Shown here: positions 23,622 through 35,543 of the stretch, piece after piece
How the letters are laid out: every line of letters begins with the position of its first letter
Position numbering within the stretch: the stretch's first letter is position 1
DNA from: Xylona heveae TC161
Taxonomy: Eukaryota > Ascomycota > Xylonomycetes > Xylonales > Xylonaceae
Direction of reading: 5' to 3'
DNA: 64,000 bases
Assembly: GCF_001619985.1 (NCBI RefSeq)
Contig: NW_017264193.1
Span: 439,726-503,725 of the forward strand
Program-made: the position numbers and the translations under genes
Notes under the pieces: generated by a model
What the model was told of the DNA's origin: nothing
The model's input: the letters and a program-made list of their open reading frames with translations, nothing else
Databases searched by the model: none

Positions 23622-25327
23622 GTTTTCTGTTGGTAATTGTTGATGATATATGGATAGCGTATTAAAGTGAGGTGTAAGTATTGTGATCGAAGCTGTGTTG
23701 TAGAATTGCTTGGGAAGCTTGGTGGAGAGGGAAACATTCTCTGGGTTAAGACCGCGAAATATATAGAGATTTGAGACGAGTTGTAAATGGCTTTGTTCGA
23801 TAGTTGTGTTGGTAGTTTCTTTGAGCGGTGGACATGAAATAACAAAAGATTTTGTTACGTGAACAAAGCGACTCTAGAGATGAACAAGGAGATACAGTCC
23901 ACAAAACAACGATGAAAGGCGAACGAACAAAGAATGAAGCGGAGCCAATACCCGATAATGGTCTTGAAAGAGTTTTCCTTTCGAGCGGATTTTGAAAGGG
24001 AACTTGCTGCTTTGATAGAGAAACAATGCATTGTAGTTAGGCAGTCAAAGTGTACAGCCGTGGATTCTTGTTGCTTCAAGTATTGTTATACTTTGTACGG
24101 ATATTTTCGAAGGTATTTTTAAATGCTCTATTTTATATGTAATTACCTGATGAGCTTGAGACAATTACACTCAGTAGGCCAGCGGGAGGTTGAAGCTAAA
24201 GACAAACGAGGTTCCACGAGTCTATCAGGCTACAGTCTGGTCTTGATATTACAGCCTCATCCTCCAGTCAAAAGTGGAAAATAGAGACGGGAAAAGGGAA
24301 AATAAAATTTCAAATCATCAAGGATATTGGATAAAAACTTGACATGTTTCATAGGCGATCTCCGTACTCTGTGACGCAAAACGTAGTTCAACGCGGGTAG
24401 CTGCCTTAAGCAGATTTACATATCAGAGTATCAATAAATCCCGGGAATCCGCGGTAACACCAATAACCGTTTTGTGAAGCCTTATTCTCGGATGTCAGTG
24501 TCACAATCATGAATTTTGGGTTACAAAAATATTTGACTCCACGGGTTGAAGGAGCTGCGGCTTGAAAGGAATGAGCCAAAAAAAGAAACAGAAATAACGG
24601 CAATTCCTCTTCACTAGTTTAGCAAGTTGATCAATTGCGCTTTTGTGAGCTGCAGTAGTTGAAAGCTGTCTCGAGTTTCTGATATTGCTGCCATGCGTCA
24701 GCTGTGGTCTGCTCTTGCTGCCTCGGCGTTGATATGTCCAGTCCCTCGAGAAACGTTCATTTCTCAATAGTCAAACGCTGATTCTAAGTTTCTCATATTA
24801 GAACATGACAACAGATGCAGTGTCCTTCTCCCACCTTCTTGATGGCTCATTTTTGTAGTTCTCAGTCTTTGTGAGTGTTTCAGACAACAGCTCAGCTGGT
24901 TGAATGGATTTGGATAAGTCATCACAGGATTTACTATCCCGACTGCATCACTGCGTCAGTCTTCAGAAGGGAGCAAAGTCTCTGCGGTGAACATGGCCAT
25001 TGCCTTTGACTTTTGGAATCAAGGTAACCATTTTACTTTTTTTATTTTGCATATATATTTGGATCCTCAAAGTCGCTTTACTCATCCAGTTTTCTCAGTC
25101 GCTCTGACATTCGGTTTATCATCTTTCTGTTTGGCAAAGGCGGAGTGCTGCTTTGCACTTGTCCCTTTGAAAGCCTAAATCGAAACGTCCTGGCTGCAAA
25201 TTGAAAGACCCAGTTTTTCACCGAGGGTGCTTACTGCAGGTGCTATTACCCTGTAAGCCGTTTATCTTTCCTCTGTCAGTTTCTCAGCACGCTCATATAA
25301 ACAGGCTCTATTGGATTTTTCAGGACC
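23622..25327. other. Intergenic DNA between divergent family genes D and E
   Basis: Contains the promoters of both genes: TATA-like boxes at 23758-23766 (minus) and at 25051-25058 and 25295-25300 (plus). Open frames at 24406-24767 and 24987-25178 show no family motif and are not called. Confidence 0.55.
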
Positions 25328-25852
25328 ATGCCGAATCGTTCACTATCTTCCACCCCTCCAACCTACTGGATGGCTTCTTCTACACGCCCTCCAAACACAT
25401 GCTGTTCTCTTCCTTCGTCTCCGGATCAAGGTCCATCCTGTATTGAAGTTCGGCCAAACGATTGGACGCCCGCCTTGACGCAATTTGTCCTGCGGTGCCT
25501 TGCGGAGCGAAAGCTTTCCATATCGGACACTACCACCGCGGTTGCATACGAAAAAGGGTTCAGTACACACGACGTATGGATCCAGACGATCAAGTTCTTT
25601 GGCAGAAGCGTCGACACGTGGGACGATGAGACAACCGTGTGTTCGAGAAACATCTATATTGTTTCGGAGCATTGGTCACAGGATTTCGTCAAGTATGTAT
25701 ATGACCAGCTGGCCAGCGGCGAGGATATGCAAGCTATCGAGTACTGGGTCATTGGTTGGTCAAATTTTCACTTGACAAAGAATGATATGTGGTTTCTGGG
25801 TGTAATTAGAACTCAAGGCCTCCGGGCGCTGAACTCAGTGACATGGATATGA
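25328..25852 (+). CDS. Small Pro-x-x-Trp family protein E (174 aa, two modules)
   Basis: An unrecognised 174-aa protein, single exon, with a Ser/Pro/Thr-rich first 40 residues. Module 1 starts RPNDWTPALTQFVLRCL and closes with HDVWIQTIKFFG; module 2 starts SEHWSQDFVKYVYDQL and closes with NDMWFLGVIRTQG. The order (Trp-Ser/Thr, hydrophobic helix, Asp-x-Trp-Ile/Phe-x-x-x-Ile, Gly) matches protein D, so E also looks like a two-module member, although it lies on the opposite strand. Its start MPN-x-S resembles protein B. No signal peptide. The ATG has ACC in front, a good fungal context. Function unknown. Confidence 0.65.
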   Translation: MPNRSLSSTPPTYWMASSTRPPNTCCSLPSSPDQGPSCIEVRPNDWTPALTQFVLRCLAERKLSISDTTTAVAYEKGFSTHDVWIQTIKFFGRSVDTWDDETTVCSRNIYIVSEHWSQDFVKYVYDQLASGEDMQAIEYWVIGWSNFHLTKNDMWFLGVIRTQGLRALNSVTWI

Positions 25853-26244
25853 TAAAAGGGAAAGGTCGGAGAGGCCAAAGGCGTTTGCGGCATTGTGGCC
25901 CGATATTACTTTTCCATCAATCATATCTGGTAACTTATGGGCACATCATGGAAAATGAGATGGAAAGCAAATACACGACTTTCATCAGCTAAGTCGGTTT
26001 CGGAAGAAAATAGAACAGTACGTTGAATACAATGCAGCATTTTAATCAACATAATAAATGAACAGGTAGTATTAGCAACTTAATAATCAACAAAGGGGAA
26101 AGCTGTAATTTGGTATCATAATAATAACCCGACCTCGCAGCCGCGAGTTACAGGCTCAAAATGGTAAAAGAGCAAAGACCAAGTCTAAAAAAAGAAAATT
26201 TAAAAGTCGCATATGTACCTTGTCCGCAGAGTATAATTGGGTGT
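25853..26244. other. Intergenic region between convergent genes
   Basis: A/T-rich 3' flank shared by small protein E and cmkA. Nothing else seen. Confidence 0.6.
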
Positions 26245-27954
<1,710 letters not shown>

Positions 27955-29221
27955 GGTGTCAATGCTGGGTGTCTCAAGAAGAGACGTTCGATCTCTCTTG
28001 GAAAGGGTTTATTGCTTGTCTCGGGGAAAATGCGACTGCGCGGTAGACAGGAGTGGAGAGTGAACGGAGAGTGGGTAGTTATAAAGCAGAAATAAAGAGT
28101 TGCAAATTGACCAGACGGAAAGGTAAGGCAGTGTCAGGCTGAATTATTTTGGGGCTGAGAAGATTGGTTGGCGGCTGCGAATGAAGTAGTGGTGGTGGGT
28201 AGTCAAGAGCGGCAGAGGGCACGGTGGGGTCCCAGCTCGAAGTCGATGCACCAGGCGTGTTTCAATAGTAATAAGGCTCGATCAAAGTTTCAGGGGCCAA
28301 CGGATACTGTACTGGCTACTCCGTAGAGGAGCTAAAATTAAACAGCCTACGATGCAAACATTAATGACACCTTAAATCTCCTACTATTAATTAGGTGGAT
28401 TTGGGGGATGGGTCTAGGGGACTCTGCTTTAAATTATTTGTTTGGTTGACTGCAGAGAACAATCGTACAGCGATACAAAAAAGTTTCCCCTCGTCCCTTC
28501 GACCCGCGTGCGTTGTCTCTCCGCCCTGGAAGGTGCCTAGGTGGGGGGCGATGCGTGTCGGTCCCAACTGTATCTGGTTAACCGAGATAAGGGATCCAGC
28601 TAGGGACCCTGGCCGTCACCATGCTAGACCGAAAAGGAGTTTGGAGAGAATAAGGGGAAGAGGAGGCGCAGTTTTGCCTGCATAAGTATAATAATCTACT
28701 CTGTAGCGGTGATTGTTCAATTTACTAAAGTTTCAAGATGATTTTTGCCTTACGCTTGTTCTTTCGCTCGTTAGTTGTTGGTTCTCGATACATCTATTTT
28801 TAGCAATTGCGGAAGTTTGAAAGTAACTTGGAGCTCGTTTCAGGAAAAGGAAAGAGGTGGAACCTGAACGCGCACGCCCTCGCTTCTTCTTTGACCCCGT
28901 CAATCGCTCCTTCCATTTCTGAAAGCCGGACAGCCCCCCTTTCAATCTTATCAGATCAATCAACCCCAGCTTTCAAGCAGGTTTGCTCTCCCGCCTCAAG
29001 AGACGTCATCGTAGCCTCACTTCCTTGTTTCCCCACATATGGCATTTTACCTGGAGCTTTTGTTCCAAAGTATAAATACTTTTTAGTCCTCTTGAATCCT
29101 TTTCCGTAGCTATACCATTTTCTTGGTCTCATACCTCTTATCCTCAAATATCACCATTCTTGCGTCCTATTATATTCAAGTTAGGGTTAGTTACCATCAA
29201 AAAGCGAAAGCACAAAGAATC
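27955..29221. promoter_or_regulatory. Divergent upstream region of cmkA and a small membrane protein gene
   Basis: About 1.27 kb between two divergent starts, holding both promoters. The 9-mer TACTCCGTA is at 28317-28325. Open frames here have no recognisable features. Confidence 0.5.
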
Positions 29222-29611
29222 ATGGCCGACAAGACCGTCACCACCTCAATCGTAGTCGCAGTCATCGCGGTCATTATCGCTGTAGCCTACTTCAGTGGTG
29301 CTGCGGACCCTCTGATTAAGCGACTTATGAAGTTTTATTTTAAGGGCAAGGCCAAAGCTGAGGAAAAGGCTCTCGAAACTATGGGCGAAAACAAGGCCTC
29401 CTACTTTGTCAAGGGTAAATCATTACTATTGATAACAGTGTAAAAGTCCAAAGATTGACATTGAATAGGAAACATCAAAGACGCGAAGATAACTGACGAT
29501 AAGAATGTCAATGAGTTGCAAGGTGGGATTGCTGAAGGAGTCGGCGGTGGAGTCAACAATCCCTTGGGAAAGAACCTCGGTGAAGGGCTTGACAAGGTCG
29601 TTCGAGGTTAA
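29222..29611 (+). CDS. Small single-span membrane protein (111 aa), unknown
   Basis: I do not recognise a family. Exons are 29222-29414 and 29469-29611, joined in phase 1. Residues about 7-27 form one strong membrane segment (TSIVVAVIAVIIAVAYF) close to the N-terminus. A basic stretch follows (KRLMKFYFKGKAKAEEKA), so the short N-terminus probably faces away from the cytosol (positive-inside rule) or the protein is a signal-anchored type. The rest is hydrophilic and Gly/Asn-rich (EGVGGGVNNPLGKNLG), probably flexible. Small anchored proteins of this kind occur in ER or mitochondrial outer membranes; the location is a guess. A good AUG context (AATCATGG) and a clean short intron support it as a real gene. 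Confidence 0.7.
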
Positions 29612-30438
29612 TGAATATTTTACTTGGCATCATCTTCATCTTCTTCTTCACCATGAAGCAAATCTGATCGGAAAAGCAATGCAAGCGGAAATGTCATAAT
29701 GTCCCAGTATGGAGCACAACATCATTTGGGTTCGCTTAGGAATTACGAGACTAAGAGCAATATTTTGATTGTCTCACTGATTTTCTTTTATGTCCTGTAG
29801 GAAAGAAAAATAACATGTTTCTCGATGACCTTGTAGCATTTTCAAAATTTCAAACTTGAGCTTCAAAGTGAAATCCAACACGATTACTCAGAGCAAAGAA
29901 CACGTCTGCCAGCACTTGGCTGGGAAAAGACGTGCAACAGGGTTCTGGCTCTACGGATTCCAGCCATTTGTGGCTGTGCACGAGGCTGTGCACGAGGCTG
30001 ATGCCGAGTTTGCCATTGATGCTTGCGGAGATTGCCGCTGGGCCCTCCGTGATCGTCACCGAAGACCCAGGACGAAATCGAATTAATTCAGACCACTTTT
30101 GAACAGAGACGAGACAGATGGACTGATTTGCTCACTCGTCTGAGAGTTTGTTGCCTTGAGCTTTCAACATATAAGTTTGGATTTTCGTTTTGGGATCAGG
30201 TCGCAGGCTCAACGTTAACCTTACCCCACGGCGGTCATAGCGTCCATCTTGTCTTAATTCCGCCAAAATTGTGATATAGCCTTCCTGCGCTCCGCCATTC
30301 TGACTTTGACTCCGTCCAATATTGACCTCTGATTCATTAGCATCTTTCTTATTTCCTCTAGTTCCTCTGGTCATTTGCTCACGATACTTTTGTTGGTGCT
30401 CACGCGGGTTCCACGTTGGGGGAATACAATTAAACATT
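29612..30438. other. Intergenic region
   Basis: Overlapping open frames on both strands (29850-30086; 30132-30476 minus) are weak and contain no known motif. A 12-bp tandem pair (GTGCACGAGGCT) lies near 29975-29998. Confidence 0.45.
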
Positions 30439-31254
30439 ATGTTCGCCTCAAAGCGCCTAGGAAAGGTAAGATACATTACACAGACTGAGCGGGGTTGTGG
30501 GGGAGTTACAATTTGTTACCTTGCTCGAATTTCAATTCAATATTTTCAACTGCGGCCTGCAGTAATTAAATACACGGCTGGCTGACTTGCGTCTTAATAC
30601 AGGAACTAGCAAAGGTAATCATCACAGATTATTTTCAGCCCTAACGCCCGCAAACCCATATTTTGATTATTTCCGCCGAAAATGCTGCGCAATATCCATT
30701 AGAACTACAAACGAAATAACCGCTAACGTCTCATTGTGTTTAGATCCACGACAAGTTACCTCCAGGCATCAGCGTTGCCAAAGCCGAGGACCTACAAGAA
30801 TGGCAAATGGACATTAAGGTCCTTGATGACAACCCATTATACCGCGACGAAACATACCGTTTGACTTTTCATTTCAGCAGTAAATACCCCATAGGTCCGT
30901 CTTACTCTTTTATTGCGCCTTGTCCTCTTTTTCACGCGTGCTTTTCCTGCTCCGACGTATAATCCAGCTGCTGATCTTTGTGCAGAACCACCAGAAGTCA
31001 CTTTTAATCGGACAGGAGGGTTCAAAGTTCCGATTCACCCACATATTTACTCCAATGGCTTCATCTGCCTTGACCTCCTTGGCAAGCAGGGCTGGAGTCC
31101 TGTCCAAAATGTTGAAAGCGTATGCATGAGCATCCAAAGCATGCTGACGGGTAACACCAAGAACGAAAGACCCCCGGATGACGAAGAGTTCTCCTCAAGA
31201 AATACCAAGCGACCGCGAGACGTCAATTTTTACTACCATGATAACGACGTCTGA
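30439..31254 (+). CDS. UBE2W-like ubiquitin-conjugating enzyme E2
   Basis: An E2 of the UBE2W/Ubc16 type, a group known for attaching ubiquitin to protein N-termini. The 152-aa product comes from exons 30439-30465, 30603-30614 (12 nt), 30744-30894 and 30986-31254. Family features are KRLGKELAK at the first helix (assembled only with the microexon), the PPGISV turn, FSSKYPIEPPEVTF, and HPHIYSNGFICLDLL with catalytic Cys91; the C-terminus NFYYHDNDV matches the Tyr/Trp-Tyr-His-Asp-Asp end of UBE2W. The HPN motif of most E2s is replaced by HPHIYSNG, as in UBE2W. The third intron uses a GTCCGT donor. Target and partner E3 cannot be read from sequence. Confidence 0.9.
30603..30614 (+). other. 12-nt microexon of the E2 gene
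   Basis: Encodes Glu-Leu-Ala-Lys between a TACAG acceptor and a GTAATC donor. It completes the conserved first helix of the E2 fold. Confidence 0.8.
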
Positions 31255-31919
31255 CATACCAGGTCTTGCTTCATCGGCCAGGACTGACGCCCCAAAATAT
31301 CACTGATTCGCCCTTATCGCAATTTCCAATCAGCGTGGGCGGAAACCCATTATTCATGGCAGCTAGACGGATCATGACCGCGCACCAACAATCACTGCCA
31401 TCATGAAAACTGATCTCTCAGACTGATTCGTGATGCCTTTTCTGCATAGGGAAGATGATACCACACATTTAATGTCTTCTTGGATCACATCATCTCCATC
31501 TGTTCCAGTTGATTATGCTGCTCTGCGTACATTTTTGAATCATCACAAGGCGTGCTTTCAGCGGGAGCACAACTCAGATACCTCGCATTCTTGGGGAGTC
31601 AAGCTTGACGAGCTTGACGAGACCAGTTTATAGTGTATAGACGCATTGCATCTTTGCTCGTGTTATATTTTCACGCAAGGAGACTATTGTATCCAAACGA
31701 AGAAAGTTCATAATTATTATACTTCATGTCTTCTCTATCGTCTCCAACTTCCCAATTTCCTTTCCATACAGCTACAGTATATGAAGTCACGATCAGGATC
31801 AACCATTCTTGAATATTCTCTCTCTATTTTCCATCAAAATGCTATCTATGAATTCAGACACCAAGTCCCTAATCCCCCCAAGTACAAGATAAAAAAAAAA
31901 AAAAAAAAAAACCATAGCC
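31255..31919. other. Intergenic region between convergent E2 and tel2 genes
   Basis: Shared 3' flank. An A-run of about 20 bases lies near 31891-31910. Open frames at 31430-31633 and 31646-32044 are not supported as genes. Confidence 0.55.
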
Positions 31920-34900
31920 CTAAAAGTCAACCATCTCACCCATCAACAACCGCTGATACCGCTCCACTACTTCCCTCGTTCGGAGGAGCACGCTCGCCGC
32001 CAACATTCTCACTTTATCCCCTTCTTCATCCCCGCCCCTCGTAACCTCGAATACATGCTCGGCCCATTCCTGCGTCTCGAGCAACTCGCGGGACTGTTCC
32101 TCCGCGAGGCGACGCGCATTTGATTCCGACTCGGCATTGATGTCAAGCAGGGTAAGGAACGCAAACAGTAGAGATTCCAGCACTGCGATACTACCCGCGG
32201 ACGAGTCGAGCGGGTCTTCTGACAATGATGGTGATGGTGATGGTGATGCTGATGCTGAGGAGATCAAGAGAGACTTTGACCTTAAGCTGAGCAATAAGTC
32301 CCAGAACTCAGACGTCATTTGGGGAAGTGCGGGATTTGACGGGCCCGAGGCGTGCAGGATGAGGGCAAGAGTTTTGAGAAAGTACGGCAAGAGGAGCGGG
32401 GAGAGGTAGATGTTGTTGCTGTTGCTGTTGCTGATGTTGCTGCTGCCGCGACCACCACCACGACCAACACCACCACCAACACCGGAGAGAAAAGAAAGAG
32501 AAGTAGAGGAGGAATAAGCATTCAGCTGCGCCCACCAGAGTCCCGTCAAAGGCAAGAAGAACCCCGCTGCAACAATCTTGGCGAGTTCGTTCGCGACGGG
32601 CTTGCCGCGGCGTTTCTCGACCTGCATGCGTGATGAAAAAGTGCGGACTTTGAGCGCGTTAGGTCTCGAGAGGGAATCCGCGGCCGTGGCGGCCATGGGT
32701 TGGATCATGGATTGTTGGAGGCGGTCGGTGAGAGCGTTGACGGGGGAGGATGTGGAAGAAGAGGAGTACAGAGAATGCAGCTTGTGGGGGAGATATTTTG
32801 ATGGAAAAGGCGCGTCAGATGGATTGGGGGGACTCGTATGGTGTGACTGAGAATGGGATTGAGAATGAGGAGGATGAGGAGGAGGGGCATTAAGATTGAC
32901 GTCGAGGGATTGGGTAAGTTGGGCGTCTTCGGATTTATACCCAGCGATTTCTCTGGCGCCCATGCCGAGGGTGGTGAGGATCGAGATTCGTTGGCCGATA
33001 GAGTAGTCTCCCTGGAAGAATGTCCGGCTGAACCATTGGCCCATTTGGAGAGGCTGGGAAACGAGCAGCGCAATCATGGCTTGCAGACGCCATTCTTGGA
33101 AGTGGTCGATGCTGAATTTGTCGCTGAGGCCGATGAGCAAGGAGGCGAGTTCTTCGCAGTGCTCGGAGAGCTCGGTCCCGAATCCGGCTTTGCGTCGAAT
33201 CAGCGCCGAGGCGGAGGATAAGGAGATGCGTTGGCGGTCGTAGTTGTCAACGTCGCGGAGACCGGAGATCAGGTCGCGTATGTAGACGGGTGCAGAGGGC
33301 TTCTTGCGCGTCACGAGCGTAGGGTCGTCGTCCGAGTCTTCGGCGTCGGAGTCGGGTTTGGCGTATGGTATTAGGTCGTCATCTTCGTCATCATCTTCAT
33401 CTTCAGGTTCAGAAGAGGAGGAGGAGTCGAGGACTTCGATTATGCCTGGACTTTTCTTTGGTTCTGGTTTCGACGCAGGAGCTTTTCGAGAGGGTTTGGG
33501 GGGCTTTGGTTTCTCGTCTGAAGCCGGCTTAGAGTCTTCGGGACGAGCAGTTGTAGTGGCGCTGGTGATAAAGTTCGGTGCAGAAGATGTGACAAGAGGG
33601 TGAAGAGTGGATTTGAGATCGTCAAGAGTCCCGATTTTGTCGTCAACATGGACAAGGTTCTTATACCATTTCGCTTCATCGGTCTCAAGCTCCTCTGTTC
33701 CGAATTTCATTTGCTTGTCGGGCTTGTCGACAAGTTCGGAAATAGATACTCCAACTACCATTCCTAGAAAACGTGCTCGAAGCGAGGAGGCGGCCAAGCG
33801 GTTGGATATGCTGTTTATGTGGATGCTGGATCGGGCCATGGTAAATAGATGCATTGGATTTGAGCGGTGTATATAACCAGCCACAAGAAGAACCACTTGG
33901 GCGAGAGCTGCAAGGGAAGTTAAGTCTTGTGCACGTTGGATTGCCTGGGAGCTGAGAGGGCTTACCATCTTGATAGAGGGTAGGTGTGTGCTTTATGTAA
34001 AGCTTGTCACCGAATTGTTGCATCGACTTGTCGAGCAACGTTTGCATAGCGTCTACAATTCGTCAGGAGATGTAGATAAGAACAACAAATGAGAAGAGCA
34101 TACCCTCGTCAGAGGACAAGGCAGATATCAAGACCCTCCGGATGCCAACCGGTTCACCCGCTCCACCGCCAGCAAGACCAATTAGATAACCAATGACATC
34201 CTCGCAAAGATGGGAGTTTCCAGCGATGATTTCTGTAATGAGTGCAGCACAACCGGAAATTGATTTTTTACTACCTTCTTGCCCTGAAGTTGATATGGAA
34301 TTTTGGGCTGAATGCGGTATTGATCGTGAAATTATTCGGCAGAGAGTGTAGAGAATATTCCGCTGCTGATGCTGAGGTAAATGGGATATCAGAGTCTGGA
34401 ATCTGGGTGATGAAGATTTCTCATCTTTCGACAAAAGGCCAGGACACAGTTGCAGAAGGAGGTCCTCTATTTCCACATGTCAGTAACTGCTAGAACATGT
34501 CTACAAGCCCACAAAGTTCTATTACCTGTAAAGCCGAGACTTAGGGATTTGCCAAGAAGGCCTGATAATGACCTCCATCCTTCCACATCATCTAAGGCAA
34601 GATTTTCTGCCATGTTTCTAATATTCCAGCCCAGCCACTGAGCGTATTTACTTCCACTGCAGATCCAACGAGCTGGAGTCGGCTCTTGCTCAGACTTTCT
34701 AATAATGTCTTCGGCCTCTGCGGCAGTTGACACAAGCCTGCTTGTGGCCACGACAGAAACATGCTCTCTCCATAAAACAGATTTTTGGGCGGATCCTTTC
34801 CCTACTGTATTGACATTGGTCCATATGTCCAATGTTAAAGACTCGTCTCCCAACAAATGCATCAGCACTGCCAGCAGATTAGAGAGGCGCTGCGGTACAT

Positions 34901-35330
34901 CGCGTCTGTCCGCTTTTTGCCCTTCTGTTTTTGAGGCAGTAATCAGTAATCTCAATTGAGCGCATATTGCTCCTAGAGCTGATATGCTTCGCAGGCATCT
35001 TAGTAATGCATCACGCTGCCGGTGCAAATCCTGCTCTAGTAAAGGCCAGAAGTCGGGTATGATCGATGCCACGAGCACATTGATAAGTTGCGAGCTCAAC
35101 GCTGTTGGTGCTTTGATGTTGAAACCGTCTCCGTGGCTTGATTTTGGATCGAGAAATGTCAAAACTTGCGTCAATGCGCTTTGACTTGGTTGGGATCTGA
35201 GCAGTTCAAGAGCTTCCTGAGCCGAGGAGACAGATTGTGAAACTTCAGTGCGTGGGCTTTCCTTGGCCTCATCTGCTTCGATTTCTGATATTTTCAACGT
35301 CGTCTGCACCGGCATTAAAAGGTCCTCCAT
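31920..35330 (-). CDS. TEL2: Telomere length regulation protein Tel2/TELO2
   Basis: The core of the Tel2-Tti1-Tti2 (TTT) complex, an Hsp90 cochaperone assembly that stabilises PIKK kinases such as TOR, ATM and ATR. Exons are 35330-34526, 34466-34104, 34052-33966 and 33907-31920, giving 1080 aa, near the usual size. The N-terminal two-thirds are helical-repeat in character (ALSSQLINVLVASIIPDFWPLL, LSNLLAVLMHLLGDESL). The conserved C-terminal Tel2 region includes DLIPYAKPDSDAEDSDDDPT and YIRDLISGLRDVDNYDRQ, followed by ELSEHCEELASLLIGL. An acidic, Ser-rich linker precedes it (SSSSEPEDEDDDEDD), the type CK2 phosphorylates in other Tel2 proteins for R2TP docking. A Gly/Asn/Ser-rich loop is near nucleotide 32430. 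It is divergent from uba3 across only 213 bp. Confidence 0.9.
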
Positions 35331-35543
35331 GATTAAATATTGGCCTGTATCTATATATGGCCATTCTTTGATAATGTCAATGTTGCTGCATTGTCTTGTG
35401 ACGGCTTGCCGCGCTAAAAATCCAATGTTCGCGGTTGATAGCGCTTAGCGATAGCTATCGCGCCTAAGCTTCAGCGTCATAGCTCACTTGGTCTCGTACA
35501 ACTCCGCCGGCTTCGTCTTCGTTTTCCAATAAAGCACGACAAA
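35331..35543. promoter_or_regulatory. 213-bp bidirectional promoter of tel2 and uba3
   Basis: The two start codons face away from each other with just 213 bp between them, so the promoter must be shared. Near 35443-35468 there is an imperfect inverted repeat around TAGCGATAGCTATCGC. Confidence 0.6.

Noticed and set aside
29850-30086. Open frames on both strands near a 12-bp tandem pair
   Set aside because: Overlapping on both strands with no family features; likely chance.
30132-30476. 114-codon minus-strand open frame overlapping the first exon of the E2 gene
   Set aside because: It runs antisense through a well-supported exon and has no recognisable features; a shorter form starting at 30437 is possible but unsupported.
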